Of a stretch of 64,000 nucleotides of DNA, positions 34,366-46,915 are shown in pieces. The DNA is from Sabellastarte sp. h YS-2021 (taxonomy: Eukaryota; Annelida; Polychaeta; Sabellida; Sabellidae). The stretch covers positions 3,534,001-3,598,000 of the forward strand of contig OZ024940.1 of assembly GCA_964017235.1 (NCBI GenBank). The letters run 5' to 3'. The notes below the pieces were generated by a model. It was not told the origin of the DNA. It was given only the letters and a program-made list of their open reading frames with translations, and ran no database searches. Made by a program: the position numbers and the translations under genes. The first letter of the stretch is position 1; every line of letters begins with the position of its first letter.

Positions 34366-37300
34366 ATGCATTTAGTTACATTTTCCACCACCAGGGGCAC
34401 TGCTATAGCCTCTGCATTCTTCTTGTTAACTCTGTTACTTCACAACACTTCTGGACAAATCACCCCAGTTTGTTCTGATCAGTTGGATGTGGCGTTTCTT
34501 ATAGAGAATACGGCATATGTTGGGCCGGATCATTTTCAGACCCAGTTGCAATTCTTCCATGATTTGGTACCTTATTTAACTGTCACTTTTCCTGCTGTAA
34601 GTACGAGATTAATAATGGTATTTAATTGATGGTGTAGACTGTAGACATTGATATACAATTTCAGTACGGATGTTAAACTCCAATTTGAATTTACATATCC
34701 ACAGTTGTGACAAACTCAGAAACCGATGTGCACATCATATATTCCTTTTTTTTTTCCAAAATTTTATTAATCTTATTCACTCAACTATTGACCGTTGTTG
34801 ATATCGATCAAAATTAAAATATTGTTTCACTCTGTAAAATCAATCATCTGACATATTGTGCCTCAATCACTCAATGTAAACTAGATATTACCGAATATTT
34901 AAGAAATAAACATAAATTAAGACAAGAGTACAACTTCCATTAAAGATCTCAGAAAAATTCTTCCTTCAAATTGTGAACATTATTTACCATCAAAATAGAT
35001 ATGTATATAAAATGAAATTGTAATTTGGAGAAAACTACCAGAGTATACAACATAATTGAAACTAATAAAAAAACCAGACAAACAGGGCTCATGACTAGCC
35101 CATTTTAGAAGAAAATGATAGAATTTCTTCATGGAATAGCACTCTAACTCAGAACGTATACTTACAAAGAGATTTGGCTCTTTTGTAAGCACACAAAATC
35201 AAAAATGCCAATTTAAGGCATCTTTTGAATTATAATCAGGTAGGCTTTAACTTAAAATGTGTACTATATTTGGAGATTTGCAGTAAGTTTTGGGGTTTTC
35301 TTTTTACAGATCAGGGTGGCTCTGGTTTCCTATGGCAACAGTTCTACATGGAAGGGTGGGTTTTTGACCTCCTCAAGACGTGTCCAGACAACCATATTGG
35401 ATTCTATAGAGTAAGTCTGTACTGATACATCTGATTTGTTACTCATTTGTTCAATCTTTTCAAAATCTGTATTGCCTACTACTATTGTCTGCTATTTCTG
35501 CAGATCGATTGTCATCTGTCATAAGTGAATTAAATGAAGAAAGTTAAATACAAAATAAGACAATGTCAAAATAGTACCATTGGCAGTATTAAGCAGAATT
35601 TTATTGCAGGCTATTAATATATTTTGCCATGAGTTGTGCTCAAGTTCACAAAAACTGGTCCAGTACTGTACTAGTGATTGCCAGTATTCTGTTATAGACT
35701 GTTAACTGAACTGATTTAATAGCGGGATTTTCTCTTTTGTGATGTCAGGGAGCTCGGTGGTGTAGCGGTTAGAGTGCTCGCCTTCAAACTCTTAGGTCAT
35801 CGGTTTTAATCTCAGCCTGGGCACCTCATGTTGGAAAGTTGATAGTTACTTGCCGATGCCCAGTGGTTTACAGTGCAAAATCGTGACCAACTAGTATGCA
35901 CTGGTTCCTCCACCCATAAATTATCCGTCACAATACGACTCTGGCTGTTGAACGCAGTATAAAACAAAGAATAAATCTAAAAATAAATCTTTTGTGATAT
36001 GACAGTTACAGCCCTGACATCACTAGGAACACGTCTTCAGCTCTGGATATGCTATACATCAACTCCCCATTCAGAAGTCAGAGAGCCTCGGTTCCGGATG
36101 TGGCCGTTTTAATCACTTCTGGTTCAGCCAGCGACCCCCAGAGGTAAAATATCACTTCTTATTATTCAGAAATAAGTATAATTATTCTGGACTTCTGAAG
36201 TACCTCACATGGAACTGTTCATGCCTTAGACAGTACCCTAAGTTTTAGTATCTGAAATATTTGTATGTCCCATCATTTTTGTACTGTAGACGATCAAAGT
36301 GATGGCATACACAAAGAATTAAGACATTAGTTCATCTTCTGTGAAATACTTTAAAGAGTTATTTTAAATAAATTCTTCCTCTTTAAAGTATTTTATATGT
36401 AATTTCAAAGACTTTTTTTTTTCTTTTGTAGTTTTATTTTTAGTGAACACAAAGTATACATGTATGTCACAGTGGTGGGACTATTTCTGTCATGACATAT
36501 ACGAGTGCCTAATGAACCCATAATGTACAATCTCCCCAATTTTTCATTTAATTAACTTTCACCCCTCTGGTTTTTGGCCGAAACAATTTGCTTAGTTTGG
36601 TCACTGAATAGCTTCTTCTTCCGACTAGATAACTGTACATATCTTCGACAAAATATCAAAAACATGTCGCACGTGTAAACTTTACAAATATGGCGTATCT
36701 GACAATCGTGTAAATTTGTGGTGCACAAAAGAAACAGTCAACCATTCCATCAATATTGGTATCAGCTAGTGACTAGGTAACCTTATATTCGGTTAGTACG
36801 GTTACTAATAATTTTTTCAGCTGTAACTATAACAAATATAGTGGAACCTCTGTTCTCCAAATTTTCAGTTATCCAACCTCAAACCAACTCACCCAACACT
36901 TTAAGCCTCTTATTTAGGCTTTACATTATCTGACCTTTCTATTATCTGACCTGACTTTTTTGCCCCCAGCAGGTCGGATAATAGAGGTTCTACTGTACTT
37001 ATATATTTGACACAGTGCAATAAACAGTGCCACAGGAGCTTATATTGCTGGCAAACACGTGATCGTTCTGGGCATGACATCATCAGTGAACAGAGATGAC
37101 ATCATAACGATGTCATCACCTCCCAGGGTGGCGAACCAGAACTACTTCTTTGTGAATGATTACGATGACCTGGCTGACATGGAGGAGCTGGTGGCTCTGG
37201 CCATATGTAACAGACTCAGTGAGACAGGTGAGGCATTAATGTGGTTAGACTGGGGAGGGGTAGTTAGCCCTGGTGTCTAAGATTCGAGCATTTTTAGTGA

Positions 37301-40300
37301 AATACCGTGATGAGATTTTACAACTGTCATCTTATTTGTTAACACATATATTTGAAGGAAACAGTAAAATACTAGACACTAACCCCTCAATCTGATAAGC
37401 TATTATCCCATATTTTTGTGCATTTGCAGACTTTTATAGCGATTTTGTTGAGTAGAACTGCCATAGATGTTACATTCTGGTGTCTACTAATTTGAAGAAA
37501 TCCAGTTTTCATTGAATTCTTATTTTGTGGCCAAGGTTTCCAAATAATAACACTAATGTTTTGATACAACCACACTGAATAGTTTGAATGGTCATTACGA
37601 ATGCTACCAAATTACCACCAGTGAGGTAGAATCTTAACATACTTTTACATTCATTCTAAACAAAATCATGATGCCTGAGATGTGACTAAATACACCTAAT
37701 TGATGCCATTTACAGGTCCACTGGCCTGATGCTGTAAAAATAACATAATAAGTATTAATGCACCTATATACTTAAGGTGTGAGAGACCAGAGTAAACCTG
37801 GGGATGTAGTAGACTAATCCAGATTAACCCCCTAGGGAAATGGACTACCCCAAATCACGTCCTGAGGTGTAGAATGCCTTGGGCCAGACTGTACCCCAGC
37901 TATCCCAAAATATACCTTGGGTTACTATTGCCCTAACTCCTTGGGCCGCAGTAACCCCCGGGTTGTTTAGGGGATTGCAACAATGCAATCCTTCCAGTAT
38001 CCACAATGTTGTATGTACATGTACCCACAGGTAGCTTCACAGTAGCAGTTCAGGATGTCACTACGCCACTGGGTATGTCTAACCTGTCAACGAATGAAGC
38101 GTCAAACAGCACAGAATTGGAGGGTCATTTGTCAACAGATCAAGATAGTTCAGGACAACAAACAACACATGCTGCAGATGAAGTTGACAGTGAGCTGCCC
38201 AGCACTGATGCAGGGGAGGCCATGAACACAGAGGGAATTACCACATCGACGACTTTATCACCAACCACCAAAGGTAAGACATTCGAGGACATTAAGCTTA
38301 AAGTGGAGAGGTTAAAGAAAATTTACAATTTATCATCTTGTCAGATGTGATGCTAAAGTAAATACCCTAACATTTTCCATGGCAGTTGTCACGAAATTAA
38401 TATTTTCTAGCAAAGCAGTGAATTTACTTGTTTGTTTATACCCAATTGAGAGAAAAACAAATAGATACAGTAAGTATAATACAAAGTGAAAAACAATTCT
38501 GAATAAATATTATTAGTGAATCGTAGTGCACATGGTCTACTTAAAGTGTTTACATTTTCTTTTGTTTTTCAGTTCCTACCAAGGGAGACAGAAGAATTCG
38601 TACGATAGTTGGTAAGTGAAGGAAATCTCTATAGCAGGTTTACTGAGCCACAGACTAGTTTCTACTTGTTACTATTATAAAATCTTTTGTTGTATAGTTT
38701 CTGTACTGCATGGTTAAGTGTAGAAATCTGAAGGAATATAACCTTTCCACCCATGCTGACTATCAATATCAACAATATTTTAATATTGTTATCAACTTGG
38801 CAATTGTTTGACATAACAGACAACAATGTGAACGCCTCACAACTAGTGATGGTTTGGTAGGCCAGGTGTCTTGGTATCGAGAGCATTTTAATGAAATACC
38901 GTGACGAGATTTGAAAGCCGGCACTTCACTTGTCAACACATATAATTGGAGGAAAGCTTACAATGTTAGAAACATAACCCAAATCTGAAGGAATTGTAAG
39001 CTTTTATCCCAGATTTTTGTGCATTGATTAAATTTTGTGAATTGATTAAACTGGGCAGAACTGCCATGTTTTCAGTTACGACACTTTATAACCCAAATCT
39101 TGCTTGTAAACACGTATAATAGAAGGAAATCATAAAATACTAGAAACAAACTACAAATTTGAAGAAATTACACGAGTTTATCTCATATTGCACGTGGGAG
39201 CATTTATTGTGATTTCATTGACAGGAAATGTCCATGTTTGATTGGGGCATACTAAAACATGGAGTCCCGGAATCGGTACAGTTTTGCTATGACGACCTCC
39301 CGATCTACACATTTTTGATACTGACTCATCCCTACTCACAACAGTGAACTTTATATATCATCTTGTCACATGTATATTTTTTTCTTTCAGCCATAGCTGT
39401 CGCTGCGGCGATTGCTGTGTTGCTGATACTTCTGCTGATCCTGTCGTTCAGTCTGTGCTGCTGTCGCCATCTGGTGGTCTGCTGTTGCCGTGGTTACTGT
39501 AGCAAGGAGGTGGAGTCGGACTGCGGCCAGATTCACTGCACTGGAGATGGGGCGGCTTGTCTCACAACATGCTGCTTCTGTTGCTGCTGGAATAAAGAGA
39601 AGTATGTATTTTAAATTATGTTTTGTATGTAAAATTTCAATAATATAATAATAATTATATAAATATATAAAAATATAATAGAAACATTTGTATAGGGCAA
39701 AATTGATAAAGATCCTCTACAGCAATGGAATCCAAAAAGTGAGAGTTCAAACCCAGGCAAAATTCGTAAGCCAGTACGTGCCCACCAGGGGCAGGCTGAG
39801 TATGGTAGTGGGTATGCTAGTCTAAACAGGTAAACCTTGACTGGAATATTTAAATAGTATATGTTTATATGTACTGTGTGCTGTCTCTGGCCTTGTGGTT
39901 AGAGTGTTGGTCTTCAGAGTAAGGGGTCTAGGTTCCAGTCCTTGACTGGTTCAAGGGGATTTGTACCATGGACAAGGCGCTTTCCACATACGAGTCCCTC
40001 TTCCCCTGGGGGTACAAAAGGGTACTGACACTGGGTGGGGGTGGAGGGTGGGGGTAAACCTGTGACAGGCTGGTATCCAACCCAGGAGAGTAGAACAATA
40101 ATTTTGACATTTCTGTGGTGTAAGTTATCGTGGTGGCATTTATGTTGAAATCATGGTCACACTTGCCCCTTGGGTCCTAGGTTCAAATATCCGTACAAGG
40201 CTCAATTGAGAGAATTGGTAATTTCATGGTTTTCAATATACAGTGGATGGTAATGCAGTATATTGATCAATTAAAGTATGTACTGTATATTTTCTTCCTC

Positions 40301-42384
40301 TCACTCCAAAACAGACCTGTAGTGGTATGACCCCTACAAGATATATTGAAAAGTGTCATTAAAACAGTATAATATTATCATATTTACTGTTATAGCAAAC
40401 AGATTTCTTGTGAAAAAACAATGTTTCTAAATGCTTTGTATGTTTTTGCATTCACACCTCCAGGACAGCTACAGGTAAAACAAATTCCATACCGAGTTAT
40501 TGTGTATTTTTATTTTTGCATAGTGTTAGTTATAGTCTAATATGTAACCTAATATTAAACAGACACATAACATTATATTCTAACCGTCATCGATTAGTCA
40601 GCTAGTCGTGATGTCCCTAAAACTAGCAAGCTGGGCACTTGTAAAGCCCCTTAAATGTTTTTATTACCATTACTAGAATGGGCGAAACCTAAATCAGTCA
40701 GATTTGTCAACTTAATATTGGTCCTAGAGGTTTTGGATGGTAAACCAACATATAGGAAATCATGGGCTGAGAATCTTCTGGTGTGGTCGGATTTGACCTT
40801 GGGCCCCTCCTTCAAGGTCAAACGAGGATAGCCAAACTTAGAAATGCTTATAACTCGCTTATTGTTGGTCCTAGAGTCTTGCAATGTGAAACCAACTTAT
40901 AGGAAATCATGAGCTGGGAATCTTTTCACATGGTCAAATTTGACCTTTGACCCCTCTTTCAAGGTCAAACAAGGATAGCCAAACTTAAAAATGCTCATAA
41001 CTAGCTTATTATTGGTCCTACAGGTTTGCAATGTGAAATCAAGTAATGGGAAATTGTCTGAGAATCTTCGGTGTGGTCAGATTTGACCTTGGGCCCCTCC
41101 TTCAAGGTCAAATCAGGACAGCCATACTTAAAAGTGCTTATAACCAGCTTATTATTGATCTTAGAGGTTTGCAATGTGAAACCAACTTATAGGAAATCAT
41201 GGGATTGAAATCTTCCGTTGTGGTCAGATTTGACCTTTGGCCTCTCCTTCAAGGTCAAACAATGGTTCACTGACTTTGGTGACTTGTCTTTCTGGTGGAT
41301 ACAGGTTCTCCGATGCATAGGTCTAGTTATTTCATGCTACAGAAAATCAGATGAATTCTTTTTTGTCCCAGACTATTCACCGTAGTGACTCATATGTATT
41401 GCATGCTATGTTCGGTGTATAGATTAGTTGTGTCATCGTCAGCAAGTATCGGGTCTTGATACTGTGAGGGATATCGCAGTGTCATCATTTCATAAACTAA
41501 ACCAACATTTGCTCTCAAAGATGTGCATCGATGACTTTTACTGAAGTAAATTATTTTTTATGTTTCTTTTTTGCTGGCAGTTATTAAATCGATGAATGTT
41601 TGAAGCAATAAAAAGTACATTTTTTTCACTTAATGATCATTTGCGAATTATTTTATAGACATTATTTAACCATTAAGTTTAGCTTATTTTAGAAGGGATT
41701 CAATAAAAATATGATGAAATATTCATGTAATTTTTACTTCTATGTGGTTTTGTTTTGGTTTGTGACCCAACTATGCTGATGACTATTTCCACATCCAACA
41801 CATTTGATGAAAAAAATATTAAAGATCTGATTTTATTTCCATTCACTTATTATTGAGCCTTTAAAAAGCCAATCATGCATGCCTTTGTCGAGGTATTGCA
41901 CTCTCCGAATGCTCTTGGCTACACCCATGTATAAAACACCAAGATCGAGATCCATTTCATAGTATATCATGGTTAAAATTGCCTAGATACCATATTCACT
42001 TATATCCATTCCACGTCACATATTCAGTCACAATTTCATAGATAATAGGAAAACTTCCCACCTTTGTAACCCTAATGCGTTTTTCTGTACCAAGTCAAAT
42101 ATTATTTAGTTTCGTTATCAGTAATTGAGTTTAATATTCTGTTTGATTTCACTTAGTGGGGCCAGGGCTATTCAAAATCATATATCTGTATGTGCCCGTA
42201 TTTACACCAAATACAGAGTATGGTGGATAATAATACTTCAACTTTTCCCGTTTCCCCAACATAGGTATTAATTTACATGTTAATTATTATGTATATTTAC
42301 AGGAAGAAACCATGTGGTCTGACGTCCCAGTGTGTCGCCGCCTCTGTCGAATTCACATCCCTGCCAGAAACGGAAAGTAACTGA
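34366..42384 (+). CDS. Gene B: vWA / stalk / TM / Cys-rich membrane protein, complete
   Basis: Eight exons encode 414 residues: 34366-34596, 35310-35410, 36006-36143, 37028-37227, 38031-38273, 38573-38611, 39391-39601, 42303-42384 (stop TGA 42382-42384). All junctions are GT-AG, with phases 0, 2, 2, 1, 1, 1, 2 matching genes A and C. The ATG at 34366 gives a fitting signal peptide (hydrophobic core IASAFFLLTLLL, then Gln and the vWA start CSDQLDVAFLIENTA); the longer in-frame start at 34282 would bury it. vWA covers exons 1-4 (IRVALVSYGNSS; VPDVAVLITSGSASD; VIVLGMTSS; PPRVANQNYFFV). Then come an acidic Ser/Thr stalk, a transmembrane helix, a Cys cluster and a short tail. Its MIDAS motif is degraded (IENTA, ITSG). 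The 2.7-kb last intron could hide a missed exon. Inferred type I surface protein; function unknown. Confidence 0.85.
35747..35985 (+). mobile_element. tRNA-derived SINE in a gene B intron
   Basis: tRNA-like head 'gctcggtggtgtagcggtta' followed by 'gagtgctcgcc' (A box) and a degenerate B box ('ggttttaatctc'). The body 'tatgcactggttcctcc' and tail 'aacgcagtataaaac' resemble family 1, but the tRNA-like head differs. It ends just before the acceptor at 36005. Confidence 0.75.
36840..36999. mobile_element. pogo/Tigger-like MITE (~160 bp)
   Basis: Left end 'agtggaacctctgttctcc' and right end 'ggataatagaggttctact' form terminal inverted repeats. The sequence 'agtagaacctctattatcc' is typical of pogo/Tigger-derived MITEs (family knowledge). 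It lies 28 bp before the gene B exon at 37028. Confidence 0.7.
37285..37545. mobile_element. dispersed element fragment, 'gtatcgagagc' family, copy 1
   Basis: Shares 'gaaataccgtgatgagattt', 'ttgttaacacatata', 'ggaaa.agtaaaatacta', 'atcccatatttttgtgcat' and 'agaactgccat' in the same order with 38875-39340 and, more distantly, 42765-43113. It begins directly after the gene B exon ending at 37227. Confidence 0.6.
38031..38273 (+). CDS. Gene B Ser/Thr-rich stalk exon
   Basis: A phase 1-1 exon after 'gtacccacag'. It encodes an acidic, Ser/Thr/Gln-rich stretch (LSTDQDSSGQQTTHAADEVD; later ITTSTTLSPTTKG). It lacks the regular TTTTxP units of gene C, so stalk sequence diverges quickly among the paralogues while the exon frame class is kept. 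Confidence 0.8.
38845..39342. mobile_element. dispersed element, 'gtatcgagagc' family, copy 2
   Basis: Contains 'ggtatcgagagcattttaat', 'gaaataccgtgacgagattt', 'ttatcccagatttttgtgc' and ends 'gatactgactcatccctact', matching 42765-43113 end for end. It includes an internal partial duplication (two 'aacacgtataat'/'aacacatataat' segments). It lies in the gene B intron before the transmembrane exon. Confidence 0.65.
39391..39601 (+). CDS. Gene B exon: transmembrane helix plus Cys cluster
   Basis: After 'tttctttcag' it encodes AIAVAAAIAVLLILLLILSF, then CCC, CCC, single cysteines and CC-F-CCC (SLCCCRHLVVCCCRGYC ... LTTCCFCCCWNKEK). It is homologous in position and phase to gene A 23505-23751, with 15 cysteines instead of 24. 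Confidence 0.87.
39880..40110 (+). mobile_element. tRNA-derived SINE, different tRNA head
   Basis: A-box-like 'ccttgtggttagagtgttgg' and B-box-like 'ggttccagtcc' are followed by a GC-richer body with a G-rich tract (40034-40057: GGG, GGGGG, GG, GGG, GGGGG). It lies in the last gene B intron. Confidence 0.6.
40715..41280. repeat. ~147-bp minisatellite, about four copies, with inverted AGGTCA motifs
   Basis: The block 'ttggtcctagagg' occurs at about 40720, 40867, 41014 and 41157. Each unit contains 'tttgacctt', a spacer of about 12 bases and 'aaggtcaaa', a 9-bp inverted repeat. It lies in the last intron of gene B. Confidence 0.85.
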
Positions 42385-42390
42385 AAAAAA

Positions 42391-43505
42391 AATAAAATGA
42401 AATGAAGAAACGGTCAATAACTTCACAGAGGAAGACCTAAAGACCAGGCAATGTGTCTCGTTTATTTTTTAAAAAGGGGGAATTGTATGGAGGGAGGGCA
42501 AGATTCCCCTCCAAGAAGTATGGACTGGCGTAGTGATACACCGAATGTGAATTAAACAAAGGCTAAATAGTGCCTTTTTGATTTATATCAAATGACAGGC
42601 AAATAGGTAGAAAAATCCTATGTAATTATAAGTTCAGAGGTTCAACCGTGTGACCAGCATCTGTGTTTAATATACATGTAATATAAACAGACTGAAACAC
42701 TGTATATCTTGGGAGGGGAATTTTGCAATTCAAACACTTTACAACAGAAGCTCCACTTTCAGATAGGGATGTGTCGGTGTCGTAGTCGCGGTATCGAGAG
42801 CGTTTTACTGACATTTCAAAACTGCCATCTCGATTGTAAACGTATAAAATTGCAAGGAAAACTTAAGATAGTAGACACAAACCGCCAATCCCCAGAAATT
42901 ATGAATTTTTATCCCATATTTTTATACATTTGGGGATTTTTTATTGGGATTTCATTGAGAGGATAAATGGCCATGATTTGGTTGCGTGCGTTTCACTTCC
43001 TGTCAGTGACGTATTTCATTGGGGTGTACTAAAACACTGTTTTTTTTCGGAATCCCGGAATCTGAACAGCCTTGCATTGACCGTTTCCCAGTCTATATAT
43101 TTTTAATACCGACCTATCCCTACTGTGTGACCGGTAGTGTAAGTTTGTATTCAGATAAGGTGGAATAATGGAGTCACACAAGTAACACACTTTGCACTTT
43201 CTGTGGAGGGATCTTTGTGTTGCGTACTGTACGGGTTTGTGTCTTCGTCTTTACAATGGCAATTTTGTTTGATAAAAATAGTTTCAGGAAATCTCAATAT
43301 TACAATCAAGATATTGCCTTTAAGGGGAGATAGAAGTTGGGTTTTTAAACGTGTGGTCTTGGCTTTGACCTGAGCTCTGTGATTGCGAGTAAAACGTACC
43401 AGTTTTGATGAGTTTATTGGGCTGAGATGTCGTGGATGTTGTTAAATGGATTAGATTAGAAATGACTAGATTTTATACCTTTATATATTTTATCGAAACA
43501 ATAAA
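42391..43505 (+). other. gene B 3' UTR candidates, AATAAA at 42391 and 43500
   Basis: AATAAA occurs 7 bases after the gene B stop codon (42391-42396) and again at 43500-43505. The first would give an extremely short 3' UTR; the second would place the inverted-repeat element at 42765-43113 inside it. Confidence 0.35.
42765..43113. mobile_element. ~349-bp TIR element, 'gtatcgagagc' family, copy 3
   Basis: Starts 'tagggatgtgtcggtgtcg' and ends 'taccgacctatcccta', so the ends are imperfect inverted repeats. The interior shares 'gcggtatcgagagcgtttta', 'atcccatatttttatacat' and 'cggaatcccggaatc' with copy 2. Confidence 0.7.
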
Positions 43506-44039
43506 AAGCTATTAATGTTCATTTTATATCTTTCGTTTTTGCTTTAAAAAAATAGAGTTTATTGACTCGATAACATCCCATGAATATATTTGCTCTTTCA
43601 AATTATCGCTCATGTACGCTTGTGTTTGTATGGTCATGTAACCAGTGACAAGCCAACAAAATGGCGGATTTTAAGCGTCCCATGAGGGACACTTGTTTGT
43701 ATGTGGGAGAAGCGACTCCGCCGGATCTGCATTTTCTTTTGGCAATAGCTTCGCAGCCATAAGGCGGATTCTTTTCATATTTGGCAGGTGTATGCAGTAG
43801 CCCTGGGAAATTTTTCTGAATATGCTGCGATGACATTTTCACCAATCAGAGAGGTCACATGACCAAAAATGCATTTTTTGGAAGGGCGTCCTTGTCCGGA
43901 TAATAACTTACAAAGCATTTTATCTGTCTATCTATCTGAAATTTAGCAAATACCTTCCTCATATAAAGATCTGGGCAACATTAAATTTTGGCAGGGATAG
44001 GTTAAGAAATGACTGAGTTATTGATGATTAATTAAGCAT

Positions 44040-44770
44040 TAACAATTTCCTTACAAGTAAAACACAAAATTGCTTGTATCTCCAATCGTGTGAGATTTTG
44101 TCTCAGTCCAAATTTCAAAAAAAATTTCACCTCCCCAAAAATGGGGGTCATATTCAATTTTAGAATTTTTGACAAAAAATACAAACTTTTTCGCAGAAAT
44201 CGCAAAACACAAAAATGCTTGTATCTCGGAAAACTGTGCAAGATAAAGCGATTTGGGCAAAGTTTTTGACCCACAGAGTATATGTAAAGACAGTTTTCCC
44301 AGTTTTCAAACAATTTTTGTCCCGCCAAAAATGGCGGCCATTTTGATTTTTCGAATTTTTTTTTTAAATGCTTGTATCTCAAAATCCGTGCTAGATAGAC
44401 CGATTTCGACAAAATTTTAGACCCATAGGGTAACTCTGTTGGGTTGCTGATCCAATTTCAAAACTTTTTGTCCCACAAAAAATGGCAGCCATTTTGAATT
44501 TTTCGCAAAAAAAATTGCAAAACACAAAAATGCTTGTATCTCGAAAACAGTACGACATAGAGCGATTTCACCAAACTTTTTTGATCCATAGGGTCTGTGA
44601 AGACTAGCCTTTCCAAGTTTTAGAGAATTTTTCACTCGCCAAAAAAGGTGGCCATTTCTCCTTTTCAAATTTTTTCAAACATGCAAAACCCAAAAATGCT
44701 TGTATCTCGAAAACTGTGATAGAACAATTTCCACGAAATTTTTGACCCTTACATGATTAAGGTGCCATTA
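44040..44770. repeat. ~150-165 bp minisatellite with palindromic ATGGCGGCCAT
   Basis: 'aaatgcttgtatctc' (or 'aattgcttgtatctc') recurs at about 44069, 44215, 44367, 44529 and 44695. Units contain 'ccaaaaatggcggccatttt' or variants, plus 'agcgatttnnncaaa' and 'gacccatagggt'. Minus-strand frames over it arise from the repetition. Confidence 0.85.
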
Positions 44771-45469
44771 TTTCTCCTTTTCGGGACACCTTGTTTTTGC
44801 CATACAAAAACAGTCACTTTGTTTTACAAGTGATCCTCTAGTTTGTTTTTTTTAATCCCCTTAAAAGCAGTATTGATTTTTGCCAATAACTTCACCACTA
44901 ATCCGTGATAATTTGCATGTTATCTGTTTTTTTCCCTAATCTAGTTCATTGCATGTTACCAATACCTAAGCATTATGCTGAAGAGAATGCTCAAGTACTT
45001 AAGTGCAGAAGTAACCACTGACCCTGTTTAAAATACTGTATTTAACTTCTTTATGCGAGTCAATCCACGTTTTAATTTGCATGTAGAGAAAGAACTGCCA
45101 ATTTAAACACAGAAAGGTAATTTCACAGTCTCAGGTATTGTAACCATTCTTGTCAATCCAGACAGCTTGTGAACAGTCCGTAGCAATAATTGACAAATAA
45201 GTCAAAATGACAATATAAAACAAAGAAAATACTCCCCAATAATGGAAACCAATCAAACCAAATAACTCGCCTATTCACATACAAGTGTTATTTATAAATA
45301 AATGTAAACAAAATGATGGATATATTTCCAGACAAAAACAATCACACATTCTTCAAATGAAAATGTTCCGAGGCAGGAGTAACCTTACATATGTAATCAT
45401 GAGGGCCATATCACCTACAGCCTTGATATGTCTTTTTGAGGTCCTTGATCTTTGGTATATGGAAGAATG

Positions 45470-45660
45470 CCCCATCAGGAAGAATGCCAATCACGTACTA
45501 TGCCCAGCAATCCCCCCCCCCCCCCCCCCCCCCATCTGGAACTTTGCCCATTTGCCCATCGTCAATTTGTCAGAGGTGGAATTTTGGCCCTTCAGATTTT
45601 GATGGGCAATGTTCCTGATGGGCATACTGCCTGATGGGCATTCTTCCTGGATTCTTGGTC
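45470..45660. repeat. poly(C) tract within an imperfect inverted repeat
   Basis: A run of 22 C (45512-45533) sits between 'ccccatcaggaagaatgcc' and its near reverse complement 'gatgggcattcttcctgg' (about 45634-45651). Several 'tgatgggca' motifs repeat on the right side. The length of the C run is uncertain in any assembly. Confidence 0.75.
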
Positions 45661-45662
45661 TC

Positions 45663-45800
45663 TTAATGGGTTACTACGTTTGGCGTGTAGTCAAAGGCCG
45701 CCCCTCCTGGCTGGACTCCCACAAGTGACAAATGCTGAGGACCTGTCCCAATATATGACCCTGGCTGTTGAATGGGATGTAAAACCCCAAGTTTGACTTT
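45663..45800 (+). mobile_element. family 2 SINE, 5'-damaged
   Basis: Keeps the family 2 body: 'ctcccacaagtgacaaatgc', 'tgaggacctgtcccaatata', 'tgaccctggctgttgaatgg', then 'gatgtaaaaccccaa'. The tRNA-like head is only weakly recognisable. Confidence 0.75.
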
Positions 45801-46479
45801 TGATATGTCACGGCAAAAGACCACAAATGATCACTTATCTTCACATGATATATCTGGTTTAATATTGTCTACTTTTGAGTTTACAAAGCTGTGTTTTTGT
45901 GTCGGCTGACAAAGTTGCTGACATAATTGTCTTCAGACGTCCGTGTTCGCATCTGCGTCATCAACTTCTACATACCTAAAATATTTTTAGTGATACTGAT
46001 TGTTTTAACTGATTGTGTATTATAATGGCTTGGGGGTAGAAAAATGTTTGTGGCAACTGAATATGTCCGTTCGTCTGTTTGCTTCTGCACTTCAAACTGA
46101 GGTACCTTTTGTGAAAAATTTCAGTATTTTTGGCCATTTTCTCCCAACCTTGGAGTACCCCAATATGACTTGATCCCTATATAAGTGAGGTTTACATGAG
46201 GAATGTGGCCTTGTCACAGTGTCATTGTTTCAGCTACATGTCAATGATGTCATGTAGGTTGGTGTTTGTCAGATCTCTAACTGTAGTACCTGTTTTGGTA
46301 CTAAAATCACTATTTCTTTTAAAATTTGTCTCCAAATGTATATGTTTTGTCTCATTTCCTTTGTAACCCAAGGTAAGTATAACACTTTAATCTTTTATAA
46401 ATTTAATTTGTTTTTGTTCATCGCCGACTTACATGTCCAACGTCCGTCTGTCCATCAACATTTTGGTTTCTGGACATTA

Positions 46480-46915
46480 ACTGGAAGACGCTTCCGCCGA
46501 TCGCTTTGAAACTTAACAGGGTGGTAGAGCACCACCTAGGCTAGGTTGCTTTTGAAGTTGGTGTTATTTGGAAAAACAAGATGGCCGCAATGGCTGCCAT
46601 CTTTAAAATCCGTTTCCAGACTCTATCTCAAAGATGCTTCAGCCGATCGATTTGAAACTTAAGAGGGTGGTAGGGTACCACCTAGGCTATTTTGCTTTCG
46701 AAATTGGTGCCACTTGAAAAGACAAGATGGCCGTCATGGCATCCATCTTAACATTCCGTTACTGGACTCTATCTCAAAGATCCTTCAGCCGATCAATCAG
46801 GGTGGTAGGTCACCACCTAGGCTAGGCTGCTTTCAAAGTTGGTGCCATTTGGTGAAAACAAGATGGCTGCCATCTTGAAATTCTGTTTGCAGACTGTAAC
46901 TTGAAGATGCTTCTT
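46480..46915. repeat. ~147-bp minisatellite with CAAGATGGC motifs
   Basis: Three to four units, each with 'gatgcttcagccgatc', 'ttgaaacttaa', 'gggtggtag..accacctagg', 'ttggtgccatttg' and 'caagatggccgc' or 'aagatggctgccatctt'. Start points near 46486, 46633, 46780 and 46905. Confidence 0.85.
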
